From positions 18,274 through 82,273 of the forward strand of contig NZ_JAQQTD010000009.1 in the NCBI RefSeq assembly GCF_028561755.1: a stretch of 64,000 nt of DNA, in the 5' to 3' direction. A program made the translations under genes and the position numbers. The notes under the pieces are model-generated. The model saw nothing but the letters and a program-made list of their open reading frames with translations. It was not told the DNA's origin and did not search any database. Positions 1-8,216 of the stretch are shown piece after piece (the stretch's first letter is position 1; each line of letters begins with the position of its first letter). The stretch is from Altibacter sp. HG106. Its GTDB lineage: Bacteria; Bacteroidota; Bacteroidia; Flavobacteriales; Flavobacteriaceae.

Positions 1-1
1 C

Positions 2-577
2 TCTTCCTACGGTCAAAACCTATTGCATCACTCCCGTGAAGTAGCGCGCCTTTGTGGTGTGATGGCCTCGGAACTCGGACTCAATGCCAAGCTGGCCAAA
101 CGGGCTGGATTGCTGCACGACATTGGGAAAGTACCGGAAACTGAAACAGAAACGCCTCACGCCATTCTGGGAATGCAGTGGGCAGAGAAATATGGTGAAA
201 AGCCCGACGTTTGCAATGCTATTGGTGCGCACCACGATGAGATTGAAATGAATAACCTCTTATCACCTATCATTCAGGTGTGTGATGCCATTAGCGGTGC
301 ACGCCCCGGTGCTCGTCGACAAGTGTTAGACTCCTATATTCAGCGCTTAAAAGATCTAGAGGCAATCGCCTTTGGATTCAACGGAGTGAATAAGGCATAC
401 GCCATCCAAGCCGGTCGCGAACTGCGAGTGATTGTAGAAAGTGAGAAGGTAAGCGATGAAAAAGCGTCTCAACTTTCTTTCGAGATCTCACAAAAGATTC
501 AAACCGATATGACCTATCCAGGCCAAGTGAAGGTAACGGTAATCAGGGAAACAAGAGCCGTTAATATCGCCAAATAA
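2..577 (+). CDS. rny: Ribonuclease Y, C-terminal part (gene starts before the window)
   Basis: The visible 191 residues are the HD phosphohydrolase domain and C-terminal tail of RNase Y, a membrane-anchored endoribonuclease that initiates mRNA decay. The reading frame is open to the left edge ([15 protein letters not shown]), so the N-terminal membrane helix, coiled coil and KH domain lie outside the window. The HD signature LLHDIGK and the later GAHHDE segment supply the metal-binding His and Asp residues. The TTG at position 23 is inside the protein and is not a start. The gene ends at a strong hairpin shared with the convergent aldo/keto reductase gene. The family assignment is secure. Confidence 0.95.
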   Translation, partial: SSYGQNLLHHSREVARLCGVMASELGLNAKLAKRAGLLHDIGKVPETETETPHAILGMQWAEKYGEKPDVCNAIGAHHDEIEMNNLLSPIIQVCDAISGARPGARRQVLDSYIQRLKDLEAIAFGFNGVNKAYAIQAGRELRVIVESEKVSDEKASQLSFEISQKIQTDMTYPGQVKVTVIRETRAVNIAK

Positions 578-606
578 AAAAAGCCTCCATCTGGAGGCTT
601 TTTTAT
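578..606. terminator. Bidirectional intrinsic terminator between rny and the aldo/keto reductase gene
   Basis: A perfect stem AAAAAAGCCTCC / GGAGGCTTTTTT with a 4-nt ATCT loop begins directly after the rny stop codon. The A tract on one side and T tract on the other suit termination of both convergent genes. Confidence 0.9.
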
Positions 607-620
607 ATCCCAGCGTATGA

Positions 621-1568
621 TTATTCATCATAAATATTGTCGTATCCCTTCTTGGGTTCTTCAAAGAACTTTCCGGTAATGAATCGAAAATTGGTATCAA
701 GTTCGGTGATCAGCTGCATATCGTCATCATCCAGTTCAATTCGCGCCGCCTGAAAATTAGCTATGATGTGCTCTTTGGAAGTCGCTTTCGGAATTACCGC
801 CGTACCTCGTTGTGTTTGCCAATTAATCAACACTTGTGCGGGAGTGGCATTGTGTTTCTTTGCGATGTTCTTTATTTCTGAAAGTTCCATCAAACTGGGT
901 TCCTCCTCAGCTTTCATGTCGTCCGAACGATCTCCAGAGCCTAACGGAGAATAGCCTGTGACGAAAATTCCTTGTTCGTTGCAATAATCTACTAACTCTG
1001 GTTGCTGAAGCAGAGGATGCATTTCTACTTGATTCATTTCAGGTTTAATACTGGCTTTCTCTACCAAGGAAGCTAATTTCTTCTTACTGAAATTCGAGAC
1101 ACCTATGTGTCGCGCCAGCCCTTCTTTTTTTACTTCTTCCATCTGTGCCCAGGTTTCGCTGATGGGGCATTCTTCAGGAGAAAGATAATCTTCTGGTTTT
1201 CTGGGGAAATGAACGCCGGGCTTCAACGCCACAGGCCAATGAATCAGGTATAGATCTAGGTAGTCTAATTTTAATTTTTTTAACGAATCTTCAATAGCCG
1301 GAATTACATACCCCTTTTGATGAGCATCATTCCACAGTTTAGAAGTGACAAAGACATCCTCTCGATGAATGTCTCCCTCCGCAAAGACTTCCGCCAGGGC
1401 GTCTCCGATTTCTTCTTCATTACCGTAAATGGCCGCCGTGTCAATATGACGAAATCCAGCATACAAAGCTTCTTTAACGGCGTTTTTTACCGCGTTTCCT
1501 TTGTTTTTCCACGTACCCAGGCCAATAGCGTGTACGGTATCATTATTATCGAATTGTAAGGTTTTCAT
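621..1568 (-). CDS. Aldo/keto reductase
   Basis: NADPH-dependent carbonyl reductase of the AKR superfamily, 315 aa, the usual length for a single TIM barrel. The catalytic tetrad can be read directly: Asp43 (HIDTA), Tyr48 (IYGNE), Lys77 (TSKLW) and His110 (LIHWP). The cofactor-end motif IPKATSKEHI is near the C-terminus. There is no signal peptide, so it is cytoplasmic. It resembles the eukaryotic-type AKR1/AKR4 group in length and loops, but the physiological substrate cannot be told from sequence. It lies downstream of xerD on the same strand with an 80-bp gap, so co-transcription is possible but not shown. Confidence 0.93.
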   Translation of the reverse strand: MKTLQFDNNDTVHAIGLGTWKNKGNAVKNAVKEALYAGFRHIDTAAIYGNEEEIGDALAEVFAEGDIHREDVFVTSKLWNDAHQKGYVIPAIEDSLKKLKLDYLDLYLIHWPVALKPGVHFPRKPEDYLSPEECPISETWAQMEEVKKEGLARHIGVSNFSKKKLASLVEKASIKPEMNQVEMHPLLQQPELVDYCNEQGIFVTGYSPLGSGDRSDDMKAEEEPSLMELSEIKNIAKKHNATPAQVLINWQTQRGTAVIPKATSKEHIIANFQAARIELDDDDMQLITELDTNFRFITGKFFEEPKKGYDNIYDE

Positions 1569-1648
1569 TTTTTTGATTTTCAGTTATACCTTTGAAATTA
1601 TGAAACCCTGATTATTCCTGAAAGAAATTGCGGCTGTTTAGCTTATAT

Positions 1649-2551
1649 TTAACCCTTTCGTCTTGGGTGGAATTGCTGTAAAACCTTGGTAAGATGCGAC
1701 GTGTCAATGTGGGTGTAGATTTCGGTAGTGGTGATGCTCTCGTGCCCCAGCATCTGTTGAATGGCTCTTAAATCGGCTCCATTTTCAAGTAGGTGGGTGG
1801 CGAAGGAATGGCGAAAGGTATGCGGACTCACATTCTTCTCTAGTCCGGCTTTTTCCGCAGCTCGCTTTACTATGGTGAAAATCATCGCTCGGGTAAGACC
1901 TTTTCCGCGTCGATTGAGAAATAAGGTGTCTTGAAATTCACGAGGGATGGTTTGATGGTTGCGAGCCTCGTTTTTATATACATTTATATATTTCATAGTG
2001 GTAATACCTATGGGAACCAGACGCTGCTTATTACCTTTCCCCAACACCTGAATAAAGCCTTCGTCAAAATATAAATCTGATATTCGGAGGCTTACTAATT
2101 CAGACACTCGCAGTCCGCAACCATACAGTGTTTCTAACATGGCGCGATTTCGTTCTCCTTGGGGTTTGCTGAGATCTATTGTGTTTATAAGGCGATCTAT
2201 TTCTGAAGTCGATAAGGTATCGGGAAGTTTCCTCCCTAATTTCGGCCCTTCCAGCAATTCCATAGGGTTGGTGTCGCGATAGCCTTCAAAATTGAGAAAG
2301 CTAAAAAAGCCGCGTAAGCTGGAAAGGTATCGGTTTTGTGTTGACCGACTAATCTCCTTGGCGCAGGCATAGAGATATTCTTGTAGGGTATTTTCTGAAA
2401 TAGCAACCGGTGATTCCTGAATATCATGAGCGTCAAGCCAATCCATAAGCTTTTCAATATCAAAGGTGTAATTGTCGATGGTATTTCTTGAAAGTCCGCG
2501 TTCCATCCTAAGATACTGCGTATACTCCTGAAGCATTTGTGACCATTTCAT
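1649..2551 (-). CDS. xerD: Site-specific tyrosine recombinase XerD
   Basis: XerC/XerD-type recombinase that resolves chromosome dimers at dif together with its partner and the FtsK translocase. The protein is 300 aa, normal for the family. An N-terminal SAM-like core-binding domain (about residues 1-105) precedes the catalytic domain. Catalytic residues visible are Arg148 (GLRVSEL), Lys172 (GKGNKQR), His244 and Arg247 (HTFRHSF), His270 (LGHESI) and nucleophile Tyr279 (EIYTHI). No mobile-element features flank it, and the neighbourhood with aroQ and outer-membrane genes is typical of flavobacterial chromosomes, which favours a housekeeping Xer over an integrase. XerC versus XerD is assigned by general similarity only. 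Confidence 0.92.
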   Translation of the reverse strand: MKWSQMLQEYTQYLRMERGLSRNTIDNYTFDIEKLMDWLDAHDIQESPVAISENTLQEYLYACAKEISRSTQNRYLSSLRGFFSFLNFEGYRDTNPMELLEGPKLGRKLPDTLSTSEIDRLINTIDLSKPQGERNRAMLETLYGCGLRVSELVSLRISDLYFDEGFIQVLGKGNKQRLVPIGITTMKYINVYKNEARNHQTIPREFQDTLFLNRRGKGLTRAMIFTIVKRAAEKAGLEKNVSPHTFRHSFATHLLENGADLRAIQQMLGHESITTTEIYTHIDTSHLTKVLQQFHPRRKG

Positions 2552-2665
2552 AATGCTATATTAGCTTTTTCAGCAAGCAAAAAAAAGGGAATTCAAAGAA
2601 TATCCTACAGAAGATTGTCGTTTATCATGTATCTTTAAGTAATATAACGCACAAAAAATTTCATT

Positions 2666-3220
2666 ATGAAACAACTATGTATTGCCATTTGTATGCTATT
2701 CGCGCTAACATCGCTACAAGCTCAGGGCTTGGATCTAGGAGTAAAGGCCGGGGTCAATTTTTCGAACGTGACCGATGCCAGCGGTTTTGATAACAAGACC
2801 GGATTTGTAGTAGGAGCCTTTGTAGGCGGAAAGTTTAACGACAATGTAGGAATGCAGGCAGATGTTCTCTTCTCGCAACAGGGAGCTGAATTGGACGCCG
2901 GTAATTTTGACCTTGATTATGTGAATATTCCAATCGTATTAAAATTGTACATCGCAAAAGGGTTTCACGCGCAGATTGGGCCGCAATTTGGTGTTTTGAT
3001 CAACGATGACACGCAAACGGGCGCCGGGGAGGTTGTGAACGATATTGCTACCAACAATTTTGATTTTTCAGGAGTGGTAGGCTTAGGATTAGATATTCCA
3101 CTAGGATTACGCCTGGAAGGACGTTATAATTTCGGAATCAACTCAATTTCAGAAGAATCCTTTTTCGACGACAGTAATAACAGCGTGTTTACCCTTTCTC
3201 TGGGATATTCATTTTTATGA
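2666..3220 (+). CDS. Outer-membrane beta-barrel protein (porin family), paralogue 1
   Basis: Small outer-membrane beta-barrel protein of the PF13568-like family, 184 aa. A Sec signal peptide (about residues 1-20, ending LQAQ) is followed by a mature part opening with GVKAGVNFSNV, a segment shared with the next gene. Alternating hydrophobic strands follow, with a pattern of GPQFGVLI, GLRLEGRYNFG and a C-terminal strand ending in Phe-Leu (FTLSLGYSFL), as expected for BAM-dependent insertion. It is the first of four barrel genes in a row on this strand. Function is unknown; the members could be small channels or structural proteins. Confidence 0.85.
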   Translation: MKQLCIAICMLFALTSLQAQGLDLGVKAGVNFSNVTDASGFDNKTGFVVGAFVGGKFNDNVGMQADVLFSQQGAELDAGNFDLDYVNIPIVLKLYIAKGFHAQIGPQFGVLINDDTQTGAGEVVNDIATNNFDFSGVVGLGLDIPLGLRLEGRYNFGINSISEESFFDDSNNSVFTLSLGYSFL

Positions 3221-3303
3221 TTGTTTAAGGAAGTTATAAGGTTTCCTTGGGAAAAAGCTATGTAAACACTTTCTAGTTTTGAGCAAACTTTAAAACAACT
3301 CTT

Positions 3304-3948
3304 ATGAAAAAGTATGTGTTATTAGTGGCAACCCTTTTGACCTTAGGTGGAACTACAGCCATTGCTCAAGATGTGAAACTAGGAGCGAAGGCGGGTGTTA
3401 ATTTTGCTAAAATTTCGGGTGAAGCGGTGGAAGATGCCGATGGACGAACCGGGTTTCATCTTGGTTTTGTAGCAGAAATCCCACTGTCTGAGCGCTTTGC
3501 CATTCAGCCTGAATTGGTATACTCGCAACAAGGACTTCAATCAAAGGATACATTTGACGGAACAGAATTCGAAACAAAACTTAAGTTAGATTACTTAAAT
3601 GTTCCAGTTATGGCCAAATTTTACTTGGTCGACGGACTAAGTATTGAAGCGGGACCTCAGTTTGGATTTAATATTAACGCCAAACAAGAAACTGAAATTA
3701 GCGGTGGTGACGGCGACGGAGATTTCGATATTACCGGAGAAGAAGACCTCAAGGACGAGGTGTCTGGATTCGATCTTGGAATTGGCGGTGGCTTGGCCTA
3801 CCAGTTAGATAATGGACTTTTCTTTCAAGGACGCTATATCTATGGGTTAAGCAACATACCAGAAGATGTGGATGATGCCCAAGGAGAAGACGTAGAAGAT
3901 GATGCGGTGAACTCAGTACTTTCCCTTTCAGTAGGATTTAAGTTCTAA
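3304..3948 (+). CDS. Outer-membrane beta-barrel protein (porin family), paralogue 2
   Basis: 214-aa paralogue of the preceding gene. It has a signal peptide of about 22 residues ending TAIAQ, followed by VKLGAKAGVNFAKI, nearly the same as the opening of paralogue 1. Shared landmarks include LVYSQQG, the LDYLNVPV strand, EAGPQFGFNI and GRYIYG. It carries two acidic insertions rich in Asp and Glu (about residues 135-155 and 185-200), probably surface or periplasmic loops. The last strand ends SLSVGFKF with terminal Phe. A TAGTTTTG box resembling the Bacteroidota -7 element lies at 3274-3281, just upstream. A perfect hairpin follows the gene. Confidence 0.87.
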   Translation: MKKYVLLVATLLTLGGTTAIAQDVKLGAKAGVNFAKISGEAVEDADGRTGFHLGFVAEIPLSERFAIQPELVYSQQGLQSKDTFDGTEFETKLKLDYLNVPVMAKFYLVDGLSIEAGPQFGFNINAKQETEISGGDGDGDFDITGEEDLKDEVSGFDLGIGGGLAYQLDNGLFFQGRYIYGLSNIPEDVDDAQGEDVEDDAVNSVLSLSVGFKF

Positions 3949-3970
3949 TCAGACTTTTTATACAATAATA

Positions 3971-3998
3971 AATAACAGGGCCTTCGGGCCCTGTTATT
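3971..3998 (+). terminator. Hairpin terminator after barrel paralogue 2
   Basis: A 12-bp perfect stem AATAACAGGGCC / GGCCCTGTTATT closes a TTCG tetraloop, the most stable class of RNA tetraloop. The downstream T run is short, so termination is likely but readthrough is possible. Confidence 0.8.
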
Positions 3999-4085
3999 AT
4001 TTCTGTTTATAAGTACGGCAGATGCCCTAGAAGCAGCTAAATAAATTTTTGTACTTTACTATTCTATTAACCAAACCTTTTAAAG

Positions 4086-4583
4086 ATGAAAAAATTAGTA
4101 CTAGTTGGCTTATTTGCCGTATTCGCGATGGGGATGACCCAAGCGCAGAATCAATTTAGAGTGGGTGCTCAGGGAGGTGTTCCTTTAGGTGATGCAGACG
4201 ACTTTACCGTGTTTGCTATCGCTGTTGAACTTGGGTATTTGTTCGAAATTAATGACAATTTTCAAGTTGGGCCTTCTGCTGGTGTTCAGCATTATTTTGG
4301 CGACGACCTTGTCTTTGCCGGAGTAACGGTAGAGGCAGATGATGAAACCTTTCTGCCTATTTCTGGTACGGCTCGATTTAGTCCCGTAGAAAACTTTTGG
4401 TTCGGTGCGGATATAGGGTATGCTGTTGGTTTAAGCGATGGTAATGACGGAGGTATTTATTATAAACCTCATGCACTATATGATTTTGGACCTCTGGCTG
4501 CAACCTTAGGATATTCGGGTATCGCCAATGATGGATTTACGGTGGGTGCTCTGCTTTTCGGAGTTGAATTTGGCTTTGACTAA
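4086..4583 (+). CDS. Outer-membrane beta-barrel protein, third in the cluster
   Basis: 165-aa exported protein with a signal peptide ending MGMTQAQ (about residue 21). The mature part has short amphipathic strands with glycine-rich turns, for example RVGAQGGVPLGD and VGPSAGVQHYFGDD, and ends VEFGFD. Similarity to the two upstream barrels is weak, mainly in the start of the mature chain, so it belongs to the same broad outer-membrane beta-barrel class rather than being a close copy. The function is not recognisable. Confidence 0.83.
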   Translation: MKKLVLVGLFAVFAMGMTQAQNQFRVGAQGGVPLGDADDFTVFAIAVELGYLFEINDNFQVGPSAGVQHYFGDDLVFAGVTVEADDETFLPISGTARFSPVENFWFGADIGYAVGLSDGNDGGIYYKPHALYDFGPLAATLGYSGIANDGFTVGALLFGVEFGFD

Positions 4584-4604
4584 ATAACTACCAATACAAC
4601 CGAT

Positions 4605-4634
4605 AAAACCGAGACCGATGGTCTCGGTTTTTTT
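4605..4634 (+). terminator. Intrinsic terminator after the third barrel gene
   Basis: Stem AAACCGAGAC / GTCTCGGTTT with a 5-nt loop is followed by an uninterrupted T tract, a textbook rho-independent terminator. Confidence 0.92.
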
Positions 4635-4763
4635 GTGCCCGTCTGAAATGTTAAATTTTTACTGATAAAAAATTCAAGTTCAATAAAATAAGAAATGGAC
4701 TACAAAAATTATTTTGCTATCGTTATCAAATCGGGTTTATTTGTTGTGATTAACACGAATGTC

Positions 4764-5312
4764 ATGAAAAAACTACTGCTTCTCTTCTTATTCAGTGTAT
4801 TTTTTAGTTTAGGATCGTTCGCACAAACACAATTCGGTTTTAAAGCAGGTTACAATAATTTCACTTCGTTTATTGAATCTGACGGAATAAAATTTACCGA
4901 AAGCTCCCCCGGGGTGTATGCTGGGTTTTTAGCTGATATTACAGTTTCGGAAAATTTTCATTTACAACCTGAAGCCATTTATAGTCATATATTTCCTAAT
5001 CAAGGAGATGCATATCAGTCTATTTATATTCCCGTACTTGGAAAATATTATATAGCAGAATCTGGTTTTCATTTAATGGCAGGACCGCAAGCACATTGGC
5101 GCCTCGAACTCGATACAGAGGTTTTTAATGCCATCGGAATAGATGCTATCTTTGGCGCTGGTTTTGACATCACGAAACATTTTTTTGCAGAGATTCGTTA
5201 TGGTTTCGAACTTACTAATAGATTCAAAGATGATGTATTAAGCGTTCAAGGAACTTCTCTTGCTAAGCTTCGAGCAAGAACGCTCCAAATAGGTGTGGGA
5301 TACAAACTGTAA
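4764..5312 (+). CDS. Outer-membrane beta-barrel protein, fourth in the cluster
   Basis: 182 aa from the ATG at 4764. The frame is open further upstream to an ATG at 4695, but that start would put 23 non-signal residues before a clear signal peptide (MKKLLLLFLFSVFF... ending GSFAQ), so the internal start is preferred. The mature region opens FGFKAGYNNF, contains ADITVSENFHLQPEAIYS and the GPQAHWRL strand, and ends LQIGVGYKL. The PEAIYS and AGPQ landmarks match paralogues 1 and 2. It stands 43 bp ahead of aroQ with no terminator between, so the two may share a transcript. Confidence 0.82.
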   Translation: MKKLLLLFLFSVFFSLGSFAQTQFGFKAGYNNFTSFIESDGIKFTESSPGVYAGFLADITVSENFHLQPEAIYSHIFPNQGDAYQSIYIPVLGKYYIAESGFHLMAGPQAHWRLELDTEVFNAIGIDAIFGAGFDITKHFFAEIRYGFELTNRFKDDVLSVQGTSLAKLRARTLQIGVGYKL

Positions 5313-5355
5313 AGAGAAGAAAAGCTCTTCACTATATTTACAGTATCTTTAAAAC

Positions 5356-5784
5356 ATGAAACTCATCATCATCAACGGCCCCAACCTCAATCTCCTCGGA
5401 AAACGAGAAACCGACATTTACGGAGAACTTTCTTTTGATGATTTCTTTTCAGAACTGCAATTCAAATTTAAAGAAGTGGAATTGGCCCATTTCCAGTCGA
5501 ATATCGAAGGAGAACTCATTGATAAACTACAAGAAGTTGGCTATTCTTATGACGGGATTATCTTAAACGCCGCTGCTTATACCCATACGTCTATTGGTAT
5601 TGGGGACGCGGTTAAAGCGATTGAGACGCCCGTGGTAGAAGTTCATATTTCGAACACCTTCCAACGAGAGGACTATCGGCACCAAAGCTATATTGCTCAA
5701 GGAGCCAAAGGGGTGATCGTGGGCTTCGGACTCCAAAGTTATGAGTTGGCCATACAAAGTTTTGTAGCACAGAAAAAGACATAA
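5356..5784 (+). CDS. aroQ: 3-dehydroquinate dehydratase, type II
   Basis: Third step of the shikimate pathway: dehydration of 3-dehydroquinate to 3-dehydroshikimate by the dodecameric type II enzyme. The protein is 142 aa, the normal length. The N-terminal GPNLNLLGKRE motif, catalytic Tyr22 in DIYG, Asn71 in LNAAAYTHTS and catalytic His97 in EVHISN are all present. It is cytoplasmic. A strong hairpin separates it from the convergent lpdA gene. Confidence 0.97.
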   Translation: MKLIIINGPNLNLLGKRETDIYGELSFDDFFSELQFKFKEVELAHFQSNIEGELIDKLQEVGYSYDGIILNAAAYTHTSIGIGDAVKAIETPVVEVHISNTFQREDYRHQSYIAQGAKGVIVGFGLQSYELAIQSFVAQKKT

Positions 5785-5786
5785 AA

Positions 5787-5811
5787 AAACCTCGGAGAAT
5801 TCCGAGGTTTA
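5787..5811. terminator. Bidirectional terminator between aroQ and lpdA
   Basis: Perfect stem AAACCTCGG / CCGAGGTTT around a 6-nt loop, with A and T runs on either side, located between two convergent genes. Confidence 0.85.
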
Positions 5812-5830
5812 TTGTTTCTATTTATATCGA

Positions 5831-7207
5831 CTATAAGTGAATCACTTCGTCGTAGGCATCGGCAACCGCTTCCATTACCGCCTCACTCATGGTAGGGTGG
5901 GGGTGTACCGCTTTCAATACTTCGTGCCCTGTCGTTTCTAGTTTTCTACCTAAAACAGCTTCGGCGATCATATCGGTGACTCCGGCACCAATCATATGGC
6001 AACCTAACCATTCTCCGTACTTGGCATCGAAGATCACTTTTACAAAACCGTCTTTTTTTCCGGCCGCACTGGCTTTTCCGCTGGCAGAGAATGGAAATTT
6101 CCCAACTTTAATATCGTACCCTGCCTCTTTGGCTTGTTTTTCTGTCATTCCTACGCTGGCGATTTCAGGCGTTGCATACGTACATCCGGGAATGTTTCCG
6201 TAATCGATAGGCTCTACATGCATACCTGCAATTTTTTCTACACAGGTAATTCCTTCCGCGGAAGCGACATGCGCTAAGGCCGGACCGGGAACTACGTCAC
6301 CAATCGCATAATAACCGGGAATATTGGTTTGGTACCAATCATTCACTAAGATTTTTCCTTTATCGGTTACAATTCCTACCTCTTCGAGTCCGATGTTCTC
6401 TAAATTAGCACTAATTCCCACGGCGGAAAGGACCACTTCTGCCTCCAGCGTTTCTTCTCCTTTTTTTGTTTTGACCGTCGCTTTTACATTTTTCCCTGAC
6501 GTATCCAAACGTTCCACCGAAGCATTGGTCATAACGTTGATGCCTGCCTTTTTGAACGAGCGCTCAAACTGTTTGGACACTTCTTCATCTTCTAAGGGAA
6601 CCACGTTTGGAAGATACTCGACGATGGTTACTTCGGTCCCCATGGTATTGTAAAAATGCGCGAACTCTACTCCAATAGCCCCGCTTCCAACCACGATCAT
6701 ACTTTTGGGTTGCTTTTTTAAGCTCATCGCTTCGCGATACCCAATCACTTTTTCACCGTCTTGTTTTAGATTCGGGAGTTCACGAGAGCGTGCTCCCGTC
6801 GCGATAATGATGTGGTCTGCGGAATATTCTTTTCCGTCTACATCCACTTTCTTTCCGGGTTTAATTGTTCCGAAGCCTTCGATCACTTCAATCTTGTTCT
6901 TCTTCATTAAGAACTGAACCCCTTTGCTCATCCCGTCTGCAACACCACGGCTACGTTCTACCACTTTTGTAAAATCTTTATCTGCTTCTTTCACAGATAA
7001 TCCGTAATCGGCTGCATGATTCAAATAATCAAAAACTTCAGCACTTTTAAGCAAAGCCTTGGTAGGAATACATCCCCAATTGAGGCAGACGCCCCCCAGG
7101 CTTTCCTTTTCTACAATAGCGGTTTTAAACCCTAACTGAGAAGCTCTAATGGCCGTGACATATCCGCCCGGCCCGCTTCCTACAACAATGATATCGTATT
7201 TACTCAT
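5831..7207 (-). CDS. lpdA: Dihydrolipoyl dehydrogenase (E3)
   Basis: FAD-dependent E3 subunit of 2-oxoacid dehydrogenase complexes and the glycine cleavage system; it reoxidises dihydrolipoamide with NAD+. The protein is 458 aa, standard length. Visible features are the FAD-binding GSGPGG (residues 10-15), the redox disulfide Cys41/Cys46 in GGVCLNWGCIPTK, an NAD-binding VVGSGAIGVEFA in the middle, and the C-terminal catalytic dyad His437/Glu442 in HPHPTMSE. gcvT, another glycine cleavage component, is encoded 40 kb away in this window. It has its own short upstream region, isolated from msrB by a terminator. Confidence 0.97.
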   Translation of the reverse strand: MSKYDIIVVGSGPGGYVTAIRASQLGFKTAIVEKESLGGVCLNWGCIPTKALLKSAEVFDYLNHAADYGLSVKEADKDFTKVVERSRGVADGMSKGVQFLMKKNKIEVIEGFGTIKPGKKVDVDGKEYSADHIIIATGARSRELPNLKQDGEKVIGYREAMSLKKQPKSMIVVGSGAIGVEFAHFYNTMGTEVTIVEYLPNVVPLEDEEVSKQFERSFKKAGINVMTNASVERLDTSGKNVKATVKTKKGEETLEAEVVLSAVGISANLENIGLEEVGIVTDKGKILVNDWYQTNIPGYYAIGDVVPGPALAHVASAEGITCVEKIAGMHVEPIDYGNIPGCTYATPEIASVGMTEKQAKEAGYDIKVGKFPFSASGKASAAGKKDGFVKVIFDAKYGEWLGCHMIGAGVTDMIAEAVLGRKLETTGHEVLKAVHPHPTMSEAVMEAVADAYDEVIHL

Positions 7208-7283
7208 GGTGTGATGTTTGTCTTTTCTTTGAGTGCACGAATTTACGAAATGTTCGCTGAATGGCGAAGGGTTCTTTACAACG

Positions 7284-7313
7284 AAAAAAGTACCTGCAAG
7301 GGCAGGTGCTTTT
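7284..7313 (-). terminator. Terminator after the msrB operon
   Basis: A 12-bp stem (AAAAGTACCTGC / GCAGGTGCTTTT, one G-T pair) with an AAGG loop. Read on the minus strand it lies 20 bp after the msrB stop codon and is followed by a T run. Confidence 0.82.
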
Positions 7314-7332
7314 CTGAATGATGTTGATCAGC

Positions 7333-7737
7333 TTATTCTTTAAAATCCACGGCTAACGAATTCACGCAATAGCGCTGCCCGGTATCCGTAGGTCCGTCGT
7401 TAAATACGTGTCCGAGGTGACTGCCGCAGTTGGCACATAAAATTTCGGTACGAATCATTCCATGGGAGGTATCCCGAACATACTCAATGGCACCTTCCTT
7501 GGCTTCATCAAAAGAAGGCCAACCACAGCTACTGTCAAATTTCTGACTGCTTTCGAAGAGTGGGGTGTGACAGGCGCCACAAACGTAGGTTCCCTGTTCA
7601 AAGAACATATTGTATTTTCCGGAAAACGCACGTTCTGTCCCTTTTTCACGAAGGATACGATAGCGTTCAGGACCTAATTGTTCCTGCCATTCAGCTTCCG
7701 TTTTTTGAACCGGATAGTTAACTGTTGGTTTACTCAT
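7333..7737 (-). CDS. msrB: Peptide-methionine (R)-S-oxide reductase, cytosolic
   Basis: Repairs methionine-R-sulfoxide in proteins using thioredoxin. The protein is 134 aa with no signal peptide. Zinc ligands are the two CxxC pairs Cys53/Cys56 (CGAC) and Cys101/Cys104 (CANC). The catalytic Cys124 lies in RYCVNS, and a resolving Cys71 is present in SSCGWPSF. It overlaps the end of the upstream lipoprotein msrB by 8 bp, so the two are translationally coupled. The pair probably divides the job between cytoplasm and envelope. Confidence 0.96.
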   Translation of the reverse strand: MSKPTVNYPVQKTEAEWQEQLGPERYRILREKGTERAFSGKYNMFFEQGTYVCGACHTPLFESSQKFDSSCGWPSFDEAKEGAIEYVRDTSHGMIRTEILCANCGSHLGHVFNDGPTDTGQRYCVNSLAVDFKE

Positions 7738-8215
7738 TACTCTTCGGAATAAAGTCTAAAGCTGCTCCATTAATACAGTGCCGCTTACCTGTCGTTTCAG
7801 AAGGCCCATCATTAAATACGTGCCCCAGGTGACCACCACAGTTGGCACAGTGTTCTTCGGTACGGGCATATCCAATTTTATAATCGGTAGAGAAGGCTAC
7901 ATTCCCTTCTATTTCCCGATCAAAACTAGGCCAACCGGTGCCACTATCAAATTTGTGCTCACTTTCAAAAACGGGTGTCTGGCAGGCTGCGCACACATAG
8001 GTGCCGGGCTTGTAATTTTTATTGAGCTCACTGCTGAAAGGAGGTTCGGTACCTTCCTTCCGAAGCACTTGAAATTCTAAATCGGTTAATTCTGCTTTCC
8101 ATGCTGCTTCCGATTTGGAAACAGGGAAGGAGGTAGCTTTCTCTTGTTCCTGCGCTTTCGAATTACACGAAACAAGTATTGAGAAGGTCGCTATCCATAA
8201 AACTGTTTTGTACAT
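7730..8215 (-). CDS. msrB: Peptide-methionine (R)-S-oxide reductase, lipoprotein form
   Basis: 161 aa from the ATG at 8215, two bases after the preceding gene's stop codon; a TTG start at 8227 is possible but less likely. An N-terminal lipoprotein signal with lipobox LVSC (Cys17) predicts an envelope anchor. The MsrB domain keeps both zinc CxxC pairs (Cys75/78 and Cys123/126) and the catalytic cysteine Cys147 in RHCING. The resolving cysteine seen in the neighbouring cytosolic paralogue is replaced by Thr93 (SGTGWPSF), so it must be recycled by another cysteine or directly by a reductant. It sits in an operon between a collagen-like lipoprotein and the cytosolic msrB. Confidence 0.94.
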   Translation of the reverse strand: MYKTVLWIATFSILVSCNSKAQEQEKATSFPVSKSEAAWKAELTDLEFQVLRKEGTEPPFSSELNKNYKPGTYVCAACQTPVFESEHKFDSGTGWPSFDREIEGNVAFSTDYKIGYARTEEHCANCGGHLGHVFNDGPSETTGKRHCINGAALDFIPKSNE

Positions 8216-8216
8216 A

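Noticed and set aside
1649..2551. XerD-type gene as an integrase of a mobile element
   Set aside because: No attachment sites, tRNA, phage or conjugation genes flank it; length and motifs are those of a housekeeping Xer.
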